64,000 nucleotides of DNA from Serratia sp. FDAARGOS_506 (GCF_003812745.1 NZ_CP033831.1:186001-250000), one strand, 5' to 3'; positions 1 to 7,846 are shown, counted from the first letter of the stretch. The notes: generated by a model from the sequence alone, not told the origin. A program made the numbers and translations.

Positions 1-78
1 TTCCCGTAAACATTGGCCGTCCCCTCCACACACAGGTCACTCATGGTACTTTTGCTGCCTATCCAAAAGCAAGCGCAC

Positions 79-114
79 AACCGCGTTGTAAGCGCTTGGC
101 AGGCGGTTTTTTTT
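79..114 (+). terminator. Terminator-like hairpin in the gcvR leader
   Basis: AACCGC (79-84) pairs with GCGGTT (103-108) and runs into eight T residues (107-114), which looks like an intrinsic terminator. A competing hairpin, AAGCGC-ACAAC (71-81) with GTTGT-aa-GCGCTT (85-97), uses overlapping bases. It sits about 45 bases before the gcvR start. It could end transcription from upstream or attenuate gcvR. No transcript start is known, so function is inference. Confidence 0.4.
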
Positions 115-159
115 ATGTTTACCATGGTAACCCCATTAAGCACGACAGGAAGCGCTATT

Positions 160-729
160 TTGCCTCAGTCAGACGAACACTATCTCGTGATTACCGCGCT
201 CGGCGCCGACCGCCCCGGAATCGTCAATACCATCACCCGCCACGTCAGTAGTTGCGGATGCAATATCGAAGATAGCCGTCTGGCCATGCTGGGGGAGGAA
301 TTCACGTTCATCATGCTGCTGTCCGGCAGCTGGAACGCCATTACCCTGATCGAATCCACCCTGCCGCAAAAAGGCGCGGAGCTGGATCTGCTGATCGTGA
401 TGAAGCGCACAAACTCGCATGAAAGGCCGCCGATGCCGGCCACGGTGTGGGTGCAGGTGGAAGTGAAGGACTCGCCGCACATCATCGAACGCTTTACCGA
501 TCTGTTCGACTCCAGCCAGATGAATATCGCCGAACTGGTTTCGCGCACGCAGCCGGCGGACGGCGACCTGCCGCCACAGCTGTATATCCAAATCACCGCC
601 CACAGCTCCGGCGATCGGGACGCCTCAAATATTGAGCAAGCCTTCCATCGCCTATGTACAGAATTGAACGCGCAAGGCAGTATTAGCGTGGTGAACTATC
701 CACAGCATGACGAGAAAGATGGAGAGTAG
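160..729 (+). CDS. gcvR: Glycine cleavage system transcriptional repressor GcvR
   Basis: GcvR antagonises the activator GcvA when glycine is scarce and so represses the gcvTHP operon; it is a cytoplasmic protein with two ACT-type domains. The translated core (HYLVITALGADRPGIVNT, then SRTQPA and the C-terminal CTELNAQGSI) is almost the same as E. coli GcvR. I chose the TTG at 160 as start: AGGAAG lies at 147-152 with a 7-base spacer, and the resulting 189 residues fit the E. coli length of about 190. The upstream ATGs at 115 and 124 are in frame but have no Shine-Dalgarno and directly follow a T-run. The stop is at 727-729 and bcp begins two bases later, so the two are probably co-transcribed. 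Identity is secure; the start is inferred. Confidence 0.9.
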   Translation: MPQSDEHYLVITALGADRPGIVNTITRHVSSCGCNIEDSRLAMLGEEFTFIMLLSGSWNAITLIESTLPQKGAELDLLIVMKRTNSHERPPMPATVWVQVEVKDSPHIIERFTDLFDSSQMNIAELVSRTQPADGDLPPQLYIQITAHSSGDRDASNIEQAFHRLCTELNAQGSISVVNYPQHDEKDGE

Positions 730-731
730 TG

Positions 732-1196
732 ATGAGCCCATTGAAAGCCGGTGACACAGCGCCGAAATTTAGTTTGCCTGACCAGGACGGTGAGGAAATT
801 AATTTGGCCGACTTCCAGGGACAGCGAGTATTGGTCTATTTCTATCCGAAGGCGATGACGCCGGGCTGCACCGTGCAAGCCTGCGGCCTGCGGGACAACA
901 TGGACGAATTGAAAAAGGTCGGCGTCGAAGTGCTGGGCATCAGCACCGACAAACCGGAAAAACTGTCGCGCTTCGCCGAAAAGGAGCTGCTCAACTTCAC
1001 GCTGTTGTCTGATGAAGATCATCAGGTGTCGCAACAGTTTGGCGTGTGGGGCGAGAAAACCTTCATGGGCAAGACCTACGACGGTATTCACCGCATCAGT
1101 TTCCTGATCGACGCCAAAGGCAAGATTGAAAAAGTGTTTGATGATTTCAAAACCACCAATCACCACGACATCGTTCTGAGCTACCTGCAGCAGTAA
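732..1196 (+). CDS. bcp: Thioredoxin-dependent thiol peroxidase Bcp
   Basis: Atypical peroxiredoxin (PrxQ/BCP type) that reduces H2O2 and organic hydroperoxides with electrons from thioredoxin, in the cytoplasm. The motif TPGCTVQACGLRD holds the peroxidatic Cys (about residue 46) and the resolving Cys five residues on, as in E. coli Bcp. The length of 154 residues fits the family. ATG 732 is preferred because it gives MSPLKAGDTAPKF, which aligns with the E. coli N-terminus; a GTG at 729 overlaps the gcvR stop. It follows gcvR with almost no gap, the conserved gcvR-bcp order, and is followed by a hairpin terminator shared with the convergent perM. Confidence 0.95.
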   Translation: MSPLKAGDTAPKFSLPDQDGEEINLADFQGQRVLVYFYPKAMTPGCTVQACGLRDNMDELKKVGVEVLGISTDKPEKLSRFAEKELLNFTLLSDEDHQVSQQFGVWGEKTFMGKTYDGIHRISFLIDAKGKIEKVFDDFKTTNHHDIVLSYLQQ

Positions 1197-1203
1197 TTCT
1201 CAC

Positions 1204-1232
1204 GAAGCGCAGCGGCCTGCTGCGCTTCTTTT
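1204..1232. terminator. Bidirectional terminator between bcp and perM
   Basis: GAAGCGCAG and CTGCGCTTC form a perfect 9-bp stem (1204-1228) followed by a T-rich run. It lies between the converging bcp and perM stops. Confidence 0.75.
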
Positions 1233-1240
1233 CTTTCCTG

Positions 1241-2317
1241 TCAGTCGGCCTTGTCTTCCACCTCGACCCGCAGTTCATCCGGCCAGGCATGGATCACCGC
1301 CTTCACCAACGTCGCCAGCGGTATGGCGAAAAACACGCCCCAAAAACCCCACATCCCGCCGAATACGATCACCGACAGGATAATCACCAGCGGATGCAGG
1401 TTGACCGCTTCGGAGAACAAAATAGGCACCAGCAGGTTGCCGTCCAGCCCCTGCACCACCAGATAGGCGACGATCAGCGTCCAGAAATCGGCGCCGACGC
1501 CCCACTGGAACAGCGCCACCACCACTACCGGTATGGTGACCAGCACCGCACCGATGTAGGGGATCAATACCGAGAAGCCCACCAGCACCGCCAGCAGCAG
1601 CGAGTAGCGCATGTCCAACACGGCGAACACCAGGTAGGTCGCCACGCCGACAATCACCATCTCCAGCACCTTGCCGCGGATGTAATTGGTGATCTGCTGA
1701 TTCATCTCGTTCCAAACCTGCCCCGCCAGGCCGCGATTGCGCGGCAGCACGCGGCGCACCGCGTTTAACAGCTGCTCTTTGTCCTTCAACAGGAAGAACA
1801 TCATCATCGGCACCAGGATCAGGTAGATGGCCAGCGTCAACAGACCGACCAGCGACGCCAACGAGAATTTCACCACCGATTCGCCCATGCCGGACAGCCG
1901 GCTGCGCAGGTTTTCCGCCATCATGTCGATGATGCCGGCATCCACCAGCGCCGGGTAACGCTTCGGCAACGTCGCGGCAAAGTTATAGAACTGATTGAGC
2001 ATGCCCGGCAGATCGCTCATCAAATTGATGCCTTGCTGCCAGGCGGTCGGCGCGACGACGAACACCAGCAGCATGGCGACGCCCGCAAACACCAACAGCA
2101 TGATGCTCGCCGCCCAGGTGCGCGAACAGCCGATGCGCTGCAGGCGCGCGGTCGGCCACTCCAGCAGATACGCCAGCACGATGGCGACCAGCAACGGGGT
2201 CAGAATGCCGTGCAGAAAATAGAGAATGAGGAAGCCGGCGACCAGGATCACCAGCAGCGCGATAGCCTGCGGATCGGTGAAGCGGCGGCGGTACCACTGT
2301 AATAACATCTCCAGCAT
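1241..2317 (-). CDS. perM: AI-2E family transporter PerM (YfgO)
   Basis: Inner-membrane permease of the AI-2E/UPF0118 family, with about eight hydrophobic segments. The substrate in E. coli is not firmly established. The protein aligns along its full length with E. coli PerM: it begins MLEMLLQWYRRRFTDP and contains PRNRGLAGQVW, YIRGKVLEM and DGNLLVPILFSEAVNLHPL. I chose the start at 2317 because it gives that conserved N-terminus; 34 further codons are open upstream but are not conserved. The 358 residues are close to the E. coli 353. In E. coli the hyf genes separate bcp from perM; here they are adjacent and convergent. Confidence 0.93.
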   Translation of the reverse strand: MLEMLLQWYRRRFTDPQAIALLVILVAGFLILYFLHGILTPLLVAIVLAYLLEWPTARLQRIGCSRTWAASIMLLVFAGVAMLLVFVVAPTAWQQGINLMSDLPGMLNQFYNFAATLPKRYPALVDAGIIDMMAENLRSRLSGMGESVVKFSLASLVGLLTLAIYLILVPMMMFFLLKDKEQLLNAVRRVLPRNRGLAGQVWNEMNQQITNYIRGKVLEMVIVGVATYLVFAVLDMRYSLLLAVLVGFSVLIPYIGAVLVTIPVVVVALFQWGVGADFWTLIVAYLVVQGLDGNLLVPILFSEAVNLHPLVIILSVIVFGGMWGFWGVFFAIPLATLVKAVIHAWPDELRVEVEDKAD

Positions 2318-2527
2318 CAGAGCGGGCTCCTCGAGATTTGGCGGGCGGGCATGGCGATTCCTGTGATGGGCCTGATTAAAGCATAGATAGAACGGGCGCA
2401 CGTGGGGTGTGCAACGCACTCAGAGTACTCAAAGTTCGCCATACATCAACAGCGATTTGGCTGAATTTATCGCGCCGGCGAGCGATCGGCGCAAAAATCC
2501 GCAGATGCTGCGTCAGACCAGGTGAAC

Positions 2528-2543
2528 GGCCCCGGACGGGGCC
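2528..2543 (-). terminator. GC-rich hairpin after the 31-aa ORF
   Basis: GGCCCC-GGAC-GGGGCC is a perfect 6-bp stem with a 4-base loop, eight bases after the stop of the small minus-strand ORF. There is no T-run, so it may stabilise a 3' end rather than terminate. Confidence 0.35.
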
Positions 2544-2551
2544 GCAGAAGA

Positions 2552-2647
2552 TTACAGCGTGCTGCTGATGGAGAGGGGTGAACCGACCGCCAGTGCGAAC
2601 AACAGTACACAGCCGATCGCGATCGCCGCCGCCAAATCATTTTTCAT
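2552..2647 (-). CDS. Possible 31-residue hydrophobic small protein
   Basis: An ATG at 2647 opens a 31-codon frame. It begins MKNDLAAAIAIGCVLL, is hydrophobic at residues 5-22, and ends SPLSISSTL. The upstream GGGACGGGACA gives a plausible Shine-Dalgarno with good spacing. A GC-rich hairpin follows the stop. The single hydrophobic stretch suggests a one-pass inner-membrane small protein. I do not recognise a family; it is not an obvious Ldr, Ibs, Tis or Hok toxin. It occupies the otherwise empty interval upstream of perM. Expression and coding status are unproven. Confidence 0.45.
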   Translation of the reverse strand: MKNDLAAAIAIGCVLLFALAVGSPLSISSTL

Positions 2648-2731
2648 TGTCCCGTCCCTTGATGCTTAAAGTGAATATCGTCACGAACTCTGTCGGTTCT
2701 ACGTTGACGGACTTTGCCGATGCACACCATT

Positions 2732-2825
2732 AAAAACCCCCGCCTAAGCGGGGGAGGAAACCTTCTGGTGCAGCAAGTATTACAAGGAGGTCATGAGGGA
2801 TTGCTAACCCTAAATGACTATTTCA
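2732..2825 (-). ncRNA. Candidate small RNA ending in a strong terminator
   Basis: On the minus strand, CCCCCGC-ttag-GCGGGGG (2737-2754) is followed by five T residues (2736-2732): a textbook intrinsic terminator with no coding gene in front of it. About 90 bases upstream, TTGCCA and TAGCTT are spaced 17 bases apart, though the second is a weak -10. The segment between has a small AGGG/CCCT hairpin, then an apparently unpaired CCTCC-containing stretch, as in many Hfq-dependent RNAs. I cannot match it to a known sRNA. The 5' end is a guess. Confidence 0.35.
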
Positions 2826-2895
2826 AGCTAGGATTATTCCCATAACATGGCAAGCGATCGCGTCGAGGTTATCCGCACTTTGAGATAAACCTCAT

Positions 2896-2921
2896 AAAAA
2901 AATCCCGCACGGCAGCGGGAT
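2896..2921 (-). terminator. Orphan intrinsic terminator (minus strand)
   Basis: ATCCCGC and GCGGGAT form a 7-bp stem with a 6-base loop, followed on the minus strand by seven T residues. No minus-strand gene ends here: the nearest upstream minus-strand stop is at 3394, beyond an opposing gene. It may end an unannotated RNA or antisense transcript. Confidence 0.6.
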
Positions 2922-2963
2922 GAAGGGATGATAACGTCATAAATTTTTTATGCGGACAATGAG

Positions 2964-2995
2964 GCGGTATTGTCGTCATTTGGCGACAATACCGC
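2964..2995. repeat. Perfect 12-bp inverted repeat
   Basis: GCGGTATTGTCG (2964-2975) and its exact complement CGACAATACCGC (2984-2995) flank an 8-base loop. It lies between the orphan terminator and the gene at 3172. It has no T-run on either strand, so it is more likely a protein site or part of a structured RNA than a terminator. Confidence 0.5.
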
Positions 2996-3171
2996 GCCGC
3001 CACGGTGGTCACAAGGGAAATCTGACTGCCGTAAGGAAATCAGAATTTCCCCAATACACGCGATCGTATGCCCGCTGCCATCAACGAAAAGAAATGGGAT
3101 TTTCGTCAGACAGACGTCGGACAAAAACCGGTAGCATAGCCGTCATAATCCCAAACGCCGTAGGGGGAAAG

Positions 3172-3387
3172 ATGAACAACAAGCCGTTTGAATTTGATGA
3201 AGCGATATGCCTGGCAATTGGCCGTGGCGTCTGCGAAGTCGTGAAGTTAGGAGATGAAATCAGCGTTTGCTCCCTGCTGGAAGCCATCGAGAGTTTTATC
3301 GAGCGACAGGCGCTCAGCGAGAGCGAAGTCGCGGCGGCGGACGACGCGCTGGATCTGATCACCGGTTTGGTCCGCCGCCAGTGCTGA
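3172..3387 (+). CDS. Small hypothetical protein, DUF2767/FumD-like
   Basis: Acidic 71-residue protein with no signal or membrane segment. AGGGGGA sits before ATG 3172, and 3172 is preferred over a longer upstream frame that lacks a good ribosome site. The central pattern (cysteine or valine-rich helix GRGVCEVVKLGDE, then LLEAIESFIERQALSESEVAAADDALDLI) recalls the small DUF2767 proteins such as E. coli FumD/YdhZ. That match is by memory and tentative, and function is unknown. It converges with the B3/B4 gene, with 6 bases between stops. Confidence 0.7.
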   Translation: MNNKPFEFDEAICLAIGRGVCEVVKLGDEISVCSLLEAIESFIERQALSESEVAAADDALDLITGLVRRQC

Positions 3388-3393
3388 CGCCTG

Positions 3394-4086
3394 TTACGAG
3401 GCGCAGCCGATGAGCCGTTGCTCTACCGTGACGCCGGGCATCATTTGCCGTAAACCGGCAATCAATTCATCGCCCGCCGCGTGCAGCGCCGCCAACGGCA
3501 TTGCCGGCAGGCTCTCCAGGATGAACCACATCCGTTCGGCCTCGGCGCTCAACCGGGTTCTGACGCCCTGACGCCAGTTCCAGCGGCGGCAGGTCACGCC
3601 GCGATCGTCGCGCCAGACCACCTCCCCCGCCTCCGGCGATTCATGGATCACCACTCCCTCCTTGACAGTATCAAACAGCTCGCTGCCATCCGCGACGATC
3701 AGCCGCGGCTCACCGACATAAGCCGCGATATTCTCGCCCCCCACCGGCACCGCATAACGAATGCTGACGGCGTTGTAGAGATCGACCACCGGATCGATGC
3801 TGGGCATCGAGCCATCGCGCAGCGCGCGCTTGCGCAAGGCGTCGGCGGAACAGGACGTACGCTTGGGCTTGGCACCAAACTGCATGAAAACATCGCGCCA
3901 GGCCGAAAGATGCGCCTCTGCCCAGGGCACGTCCTCCTCGCCGAGGGCGCGACAGGCCTGCGCTAACGCCAGCGCCCCCACGTCCGGGTTGGTTATGGGA
4001 GCCGCGGCCACGGTAATGCTTAACGCCCGGAAACCGGGCGCCAGCACAGCGACGGCCGGATCGATTGACGGATCGACTAAAATCAT
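3394..4086 (-). CDS. B3/B4 tRNA-binding-like domain protein
   Basis: A 230-residue stand-alone protein resembling the B3/B4 editing domain of the phenylalanyl-tRNA synthetase beta chain (COG3382 type). Diagnostic stretches are FGAKPKRTSCSADALRKR, LPSIDPVVDLYNAVSIRYAVPVGG-like (here MPSIDPVVDLYN) and a late GSELFDTVKEGVV. Such proteins may deacylate tRNA or act on amino-acid analogues; the substrate is unknown. The start at 4086 has AGGAT upstream. It is divergent from the XRE-cupin regulator across a 43-bp gap that carries a direct repeat, which suggests it is that regulator's target. Confidence 0.8.
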   Translation of the reverse strand: MILVDPSIDPAVAVLAPGFRALSITVAAAPITNPDVGALALAQACRALGEEDVPWAEAHLSAWRDVFMQFGAKPKRTSCSADALRKRALRDGSMPSIDPVVDLYNAVSIRYAVPVGGENIAAYVGEPRLIVADGSELFDTVKEGVVIHESPEAGEVVWRDDRGVTCRRWNWRQGVRTRLSAEAERMWFILESLPAMPLAALHAAGDELIAGLRQMMPGVTVEQRLIGCAS

Positions 4087-4097
4087 TGAATAATCCT

Positions 4098-4128
4098 ATA
4101 TTGACCATTTTATTCCATGATATTGACC
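4098..4128. promoter_or_regulatory. Direct repeat, candidate operator of the XRE-cupin regulator
   Basis: ATATTGACC occurs at 4098-4106 and again at 4120-4128, 22 bp apart (two helical turns), in the 43-bp divergent gap. The second copy ends one base before the regulator's ATG. Autoregulation is inference. Confidence 0.4.
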
Positions 4129-4129
4129 G

Positions 4130-4732
4130 ATGAGCGAAAAAGTCAACAGACCGACCGAGTTCGGCGCCGACGTGCAAACCGTCAGCGAAGCGGTGTCGCG
4201 CCGCATCAAACAGCAGCGAAAAAACCAAAAGCTGTCGCTGGACGAATTGTCGCGCCGGGCGGGCGTCAGCAAGGGCATGCTGGTAGAGATCGAGAAAGGC
4301 AGCGCCAATCCCAGCATCGCCATCCTGTGCAAACTCGCGGCGGCGCTGGGCCTGTCGGTGGCGGACATCGTCAACGTGACCCGCGCACCCGCCGCCTACC
4401 TGATTGAAAGCCAAGACATTCCCACGCTGTGGCATGGCGATCGCGGCGGCTCGGCCCGCTTGCTGGCTGGCACCCGTGGCCCGAACATGATAGAACTGTG
4501 GCGCTGGAAAATGGCGCCGGGGGAAGCCTATGCATCGGGCGGCCATCCGGCGGGCACCTTCGAGCTGTTGCACGTTGAACAAGGCGTCTTGAGCCTTGCC
4601 GTCGAACAAACCGAGCTCAGGATTACGCCAGGCTGTTCGGCGGTCGCCAGAACGGACGGCCCTCACCGTTACGCCAACGAGGGCGAAGACACGCTGATTT
4701 TCACCATGACGGTCGCCGAACTGCACGCCTGA
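4130..4732 (+). CDS. XRE-family regulator with C-terminal cupin domain
   Basis: A 200-residue transcription factor. Residues about 20-80 form an XRE helix-turn-helix (RIKQQRKNQKLSLDELSRRAGVSKG split by the recognition helix, then MLVEIEKGSANPSI). Residues about 110-195 form a small cupin barrel (PGEAYASGGHPAGTFE, then LLHVEQGVLSLAVE). Proteins of this build usually sense a small metabolite through the cupin. The ribosome site is weak. It is divergent from the B3/B4 gene and is followed after 43 bases by a GNAT gene in the same direction. The ligand is unknown. Confidence 0.88.
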   Translation: MSEKVNRPTEFGADVQTVSEAVSRRIKQQRKNQKLSLDELSRRAGVSKGMLVEIEKGSANPSIAILCKLAAALGLSVADIVNVTRAPAAYLIESQDIPTLWHGDRGGSARLLAGTRGPNMIELWRWKMAPGEAYASGGHPAGTFELLHVEQGVLSLAVEQTELRITPGCSAVARTDGPHRYANEGEDTLIFTMTVAELHA

Positions 4733-4775
4733 ACGGCGGCCCAAATCTTAACGCTTGCACAGGAGAAGAACCCTC

Positions 4776-5228
4776 ATGACAATCCCTGCCCCACGGGAGT
4801 GGCGGCGTGCTGACTATCTCGTCAGCACCGAGCCCGCCCTGCTGGATCTTGACGCCATTCATGCGTTTCTGACCCGTTCGTCATGGGCGGAGGGCATTGA
4901 TAAAGAGACCGTTCGCCAGTCCCTCTCCCACAGCCTGTGCTTCGGTTTGTATCACGGCACCAGACAAATTGGTTTCGCCCGGCTGGTCACCGATTACGCC
5001 ACCTTCGGCTATCTGTGCGACGTTTACGTGCTGGAGACGCATCAAAAAGGCGGGTTGGGCCTGTGGCTGGCGGAATGCTGCCAGGCCCATCCACTGATGG
5101 CGACGCTGCGGCGAATCATGCTGGTCACCAGCACCGCCCCCTGGCTCTACGAAAAAGTGGGCTATACCGCCATCAACTGCCCCGATTTTGTTTGGCAGAT
5201 CGCCCGCCCGGACATCTACCGACGGTAA
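4776..5228 (+). CDS. GNAT-family N-acetyltransferase
   Basis: 150-residue acetyl-CoA-dependent acyltransferase of unknown substrate. The fold is suggested by FGLYHGTRQIGFARLVTDYATFGYLCDVYV (strands 2-4, cut here for description), then the acetyl-CoA loop region QKGGLGLWL and a late APWLYEKVGYTA. Proteins of this kind are usually annotated simply as GNAT. ATG 4776 is chosen because AGGAGAAG lies at the right spacing; the seven-codon upstream extension lacks one. It may be co-transcribed with the XRE regulator. It converges with the LysE gene. Confidence 0.85.
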   Translation: MTIPAPREWRRADYLVSTEPALLDLDAIHAFLTRSSWAEGIDKETVRQSLSHSLCFGLYHGTRQIGFARLVTDYATFGYLCDVYVLETHQKGGLGLWLAECCQAHPLMATLRRIMLVTSTAPWLYEKVGYTAINCPDFVWQIARPDIYRR

Positions 5229-5249
5229 GGTGTTTGCGCTGGCCAGGCG

Positions 5250-5867
5250 CTATTTCAGCGCCTGCTCGGCCAGCAGCCCGAGGGCGATGACGATCATCGC
5301 CGCGCCGGAGATGCGCCCCACGACCTTCGCGGCCTGCGGGCGCGTGCGCAGCACCGACTGCGAACCGAATCCCACCAGCAGGTACACCAGGCCGCAGCTG
5401 ATCAAATGCACAACGCCCAACGCCAGCATCTGCACCGGCACCGACCATTCGGCCCGAGCGTCGGTAAACTGCGGCAGCAGCGCCAGAAACAGCAGAAACA
5501 CCTTGGGGTTCAGCCCGCTGACGCACACGCCCTTGCCGGCCCAGCGCAGCCACGAATCGGAACGCTGATCTTCACCGGCGCCTGGCACCGGCGGGTGCAA
5601 CAGCATATTGAAACCGATCCACAATAGGTAAGCCGCCCCCAGCAAGGTAAGCGCCGTCAGCGCCAGCGGATTGCCGACCAACAGCGCGCCGACGCCCGCC
5701 ACGACGATCGCAATCATCAACAAATGGCCAAACAGCAAGCCGGCAACGGCGGGCACCACCACCCGGCCGCGAATGCCCGCCGAGATCACATAGGCCCAAT
5801 CCATACCCGGGGTAATCACCAACAAAATCGACACCGCCCAAAAAGCGGCAAACAGGGCGAGCGTCAT
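5250..5867 (-). CDS. LysE/RhtB-family amino-acid exporter
   Basis: A 205-residue inner-membrane protein with about six hydrophobic segments and the family N-terminus: a first helix, then VITPGMDWAYVIS (PG-D motif) and GRVVVPAVAGLLFGH. The conserved SGLNPKVFLLFLALLPQF in the middle is typical of LysE/RhtB exporters. It probably exports an amino acid or homoserine-like metabolite; the substrate cannot be read from sequence. GAGGGGGCC precedes ATG 5867. The divergent Lrp/AsnC-type gene at 6062 is the probable regulator, a common pairing. Confidence 0.9.
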   Translation of the reverse strand: MTLALFAAFWAVSILLVITPGMDWAYVISAGIRGRVVVPAVAGLLFGHLLMIAIVVAGVGALLVGNPLALTALTLLGAAYLLWIGFNMLLHPPVPGAGEDQRSDSWLRWAGKGVCVSGLNPKVFLLFLALLPQFTDARAEWSVPVQMLALGVVHLISCGLVYLLVGFGSQSVLRTRPQAAKVVGRISGAAMIVIALGLLAEQALK

Positions 5868-6061
5868 GCCGGCCCCCTCTCAAACGCGCCGCGCCACACC
5901 GAACAAAGAACCATTGCGCTTTCCTCGTGGAAGAAAAACGGCCTCCGCCTGCCGCGGCGGCCGTCAAAACCGTTCGACAGATGGCAAGAATATCCTCAAG
6001 GCGTTAAAATGTGCTTTCAATTACTTGCCTAAAATCGGCATAAGCGGGGAAATTTTTCCAA

Positions 6062-6523
6062 ATGGATAAGATTGATCGCAAGATTCTTGCTGAACTGCAG
6101 GCCGACGGGCGATTGTCCGTGACCGAGCTGGCCGAACGGATCGGTTTGAGCGTGTCCCCCTGCCACCGCCGGGTGCGAGCGTTAGAGGAGTCCGGGGTGA
6201 TCAGGGGTTACCGAGCCCAGCTCGATCCTGGCAGCCTGGGCTATAACTTTTCCGCCCTGGTGTTCGTCACCATGCGCGAAGGCGATCGCCGCGCCGTTGA
6301 AACCTTCGAAAACGCCATGATGGACATTCCACAGGTGGTGCAGGCGCAGCGGCTGTTTGGCGATCCCGACTACCTGTTGCACGTGATCGCCCGCGATCTG
6401 CCCGCCTTTCAACAGCTTTACGACGAGAAACTCTCCGCTCTGCCGGGCGTGCAGCGCCTGAGCTCCACGCTGGTGATGAAAACTGTGGTGCCGGAGCGCT
6501 CATTCCTGCCATTGGGCCAATAA
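6062..6523 (+). CDS. Lrp/AsnC-family transcriptional regulator
   Basis: A 153-residue regulator. N-terminal helix-turn-helix at residues about 2-50 (DRKILAELQADGRLSVTELAERIG in pieces, then SPCHRRVRALEESGVI), followed by a RAM/ACT-like ligand domain. It probably controls the divergent LysE-type exporter in response to an amino acid. Its last 263 bases (from 6261) recur at 7847-8109. The two copies are identical for about 220 bases and differ at only a few positions near the stop (this copy ends LPLGQ, the other LPLGK). This intact copy therefore seems to have an exchanged 3' end. Confidence 0.92.
   Translation: MDKIDRKILAELQADGRLSVTELAERIGLSVSPCHRRVRALEESGVIRGYRAQLDPGSLGYNFSALVFVTMREGDRRAVETFENAMMDIPQVVQAQRLFGDPDYLLHVIARDLPAFQQLYDEKLSALPGVQRLSSTLVMKTVVPERSFLPLGQ
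6261..6523 (+). repeat. Direct repeat copy 1 (3' part of Lrp gene)
   Basis: Copy 1 of a 263-bp direct repeat with 7847-8109, offset 1586 bp. The match begins sharply at TGTTCGTCACC and continues to the stop codon, with differences only in the last 40 or so bases. The repeats bracket the AT-rich acyltransferase segment. Confidence 0.95.
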
Positions 6524-6732
6524 AGACAAGAAAGATCTTGCTCACATCGTAATTTAAGGGAGCGTTGAGGTTATCCAAGAATAATATCGCTTTAAATGTT
6601 GCACATAAAAAACAATTTTAATGGTATAAAATCATACTTCACTCAAAAGCAATTGCGCGTGAAATAGGAAAAGGCGTGGTCACATAATTTATGTGACCAC
6701 AAAAAGATAAAAAAGCAATATGAGTTAAACTA

Positions 6733-7737
6733 TCATGCGTTATCATTCAATTTATTAGTTGCAACTCTTCTCCTCCGTACAAAACCATTTATCTTATTGG
6801 TATAGCCGTAATGCAAAGCCAGCCCCACAAAGATAATAGCCGTGACACAAGCGGCAATGTAAATCGCTAGACTATGAATACCAATAGTGTTAAGAACCAT
6901 ATACACAGCAGTCACAACCAATATGTGGGAAATATAAATCTCGTAAGAAATATCCCCTAAAACATTGAGAGGACGTATGAACTTGTTTTTTAAATTTATA
7001 AAACCAACAAAGAGAACGGCTGAGGGCAAACCACAAATAACAAATCGTGGAAGCGAAGTTTTATCGAAGACAAAATAAAGGACAATAGCAGCCCCAATCA
7101 TTACGTATGGATTGACTTTCAACTTTTCGTTTTTATAAAGCAGATAGAGCATCATCCCCATACAAAACTCAACAGATATACTGTTGGTAATACCTAACAC
7201 CAGAGGTGAATCACCACTATATATAAAGCCGACAATAACCAGAGATAAGATAACAACGACAGTGCAGAATGCAGTTTTCCTGATGTCATTAAACGACAAG
7301 AACAAAGAGAATATTATATAAAACATCATTTCATAACATAAGGTCCACACAACTGGGTTTAGATATTGATAGCTCCCAATTTTAACAGGTATTAGAAAGA
7401 CAGACTCTATAATATATGTCCCGCTAAATGTACTGTTTATCAGCCCCGGTTTAACTGAATATACCAACAGTAAGGGAACAATAATTAAATAATGAAGTGG
7501 CAATATCCTCAATGCTCTATTCTTTATAAATTTCACCGAGGTTTGCGGTTTTCCATCACAAACATACATCATTATGAAGCCTGAAATAATGAAGAATATG
7601 TCAACACCAATACCGCCTCTCTCAAAAGCGACCCCCGACCACCCTGTTGAGTAAGCTTTTCCCATGATATGGGTAAAAATGACAACAACTGCAGCAATTC
7701 CCCGCAGCCATTGTATTTGATTAAGGTTTTCCCGCAT
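6733..7737 (-). CDS. Acyltransferase family 3 (OafA/YrhL type)
   Basis: A 334-residue polytopic inner-membrane acyltransferase. Family features are the N-terminal QWLRGIAAVVVIFTH, GGIGVDIFFIISGFIM, RALRILPLHY and VVWTLCYEMMFY, then about ten hydrophobic helices. Such enzymes O-acetylate surface glycans such as O-antigen or exopolysaccharide; the substrate here is unknown. The gene and its flanks (6525-7846) are strikingly AT-rich compared with its neighbours and use AT-ending codons. It is the only gene in a segment bracketed by the duplicated Lrp 3' end, so it was probably acquired by transfer. Confidence 0.9.
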   Translation of the reverse strand: MRENLNQIQWLRGIAAVVVIFTHIMGKAYSTGWSGVAFERGGIGVDIFFIISGFIMMYVCDGKPQTSVKFIKNRALRILPLHYLIIVPLLLVYSVKPGLINSTFSGTYIIESVFLIPVKIGSYQYLNPVVWTLCYEMMFYIIFSLFLSFNDIRKTAFCTVVVILSLVIVGFIYSGDSPLVLGITNSISVEFCMGMMLYLLYKNEKLKVNPYVMIGAAIVLYFVFDKTSLPRFVICGLPSAVLFVGFINLKNKFIRPLNVLGDISYEIYISHILVVTAVYMVLNTIGIHSLAIYIAACVTAIIFVGLALHYGYTNKINGFVRRRRVATNKLNDNA

Positions 7738-7846
7738 TATACCCTCAAAGACGCATAGGTAACAAAAAGTAAACTATAACTCATAAACAAAAAACCAATA
7801 AACTTTTTTGTATGTCCAAGCAACATATGAATACACGGATGTCTCT

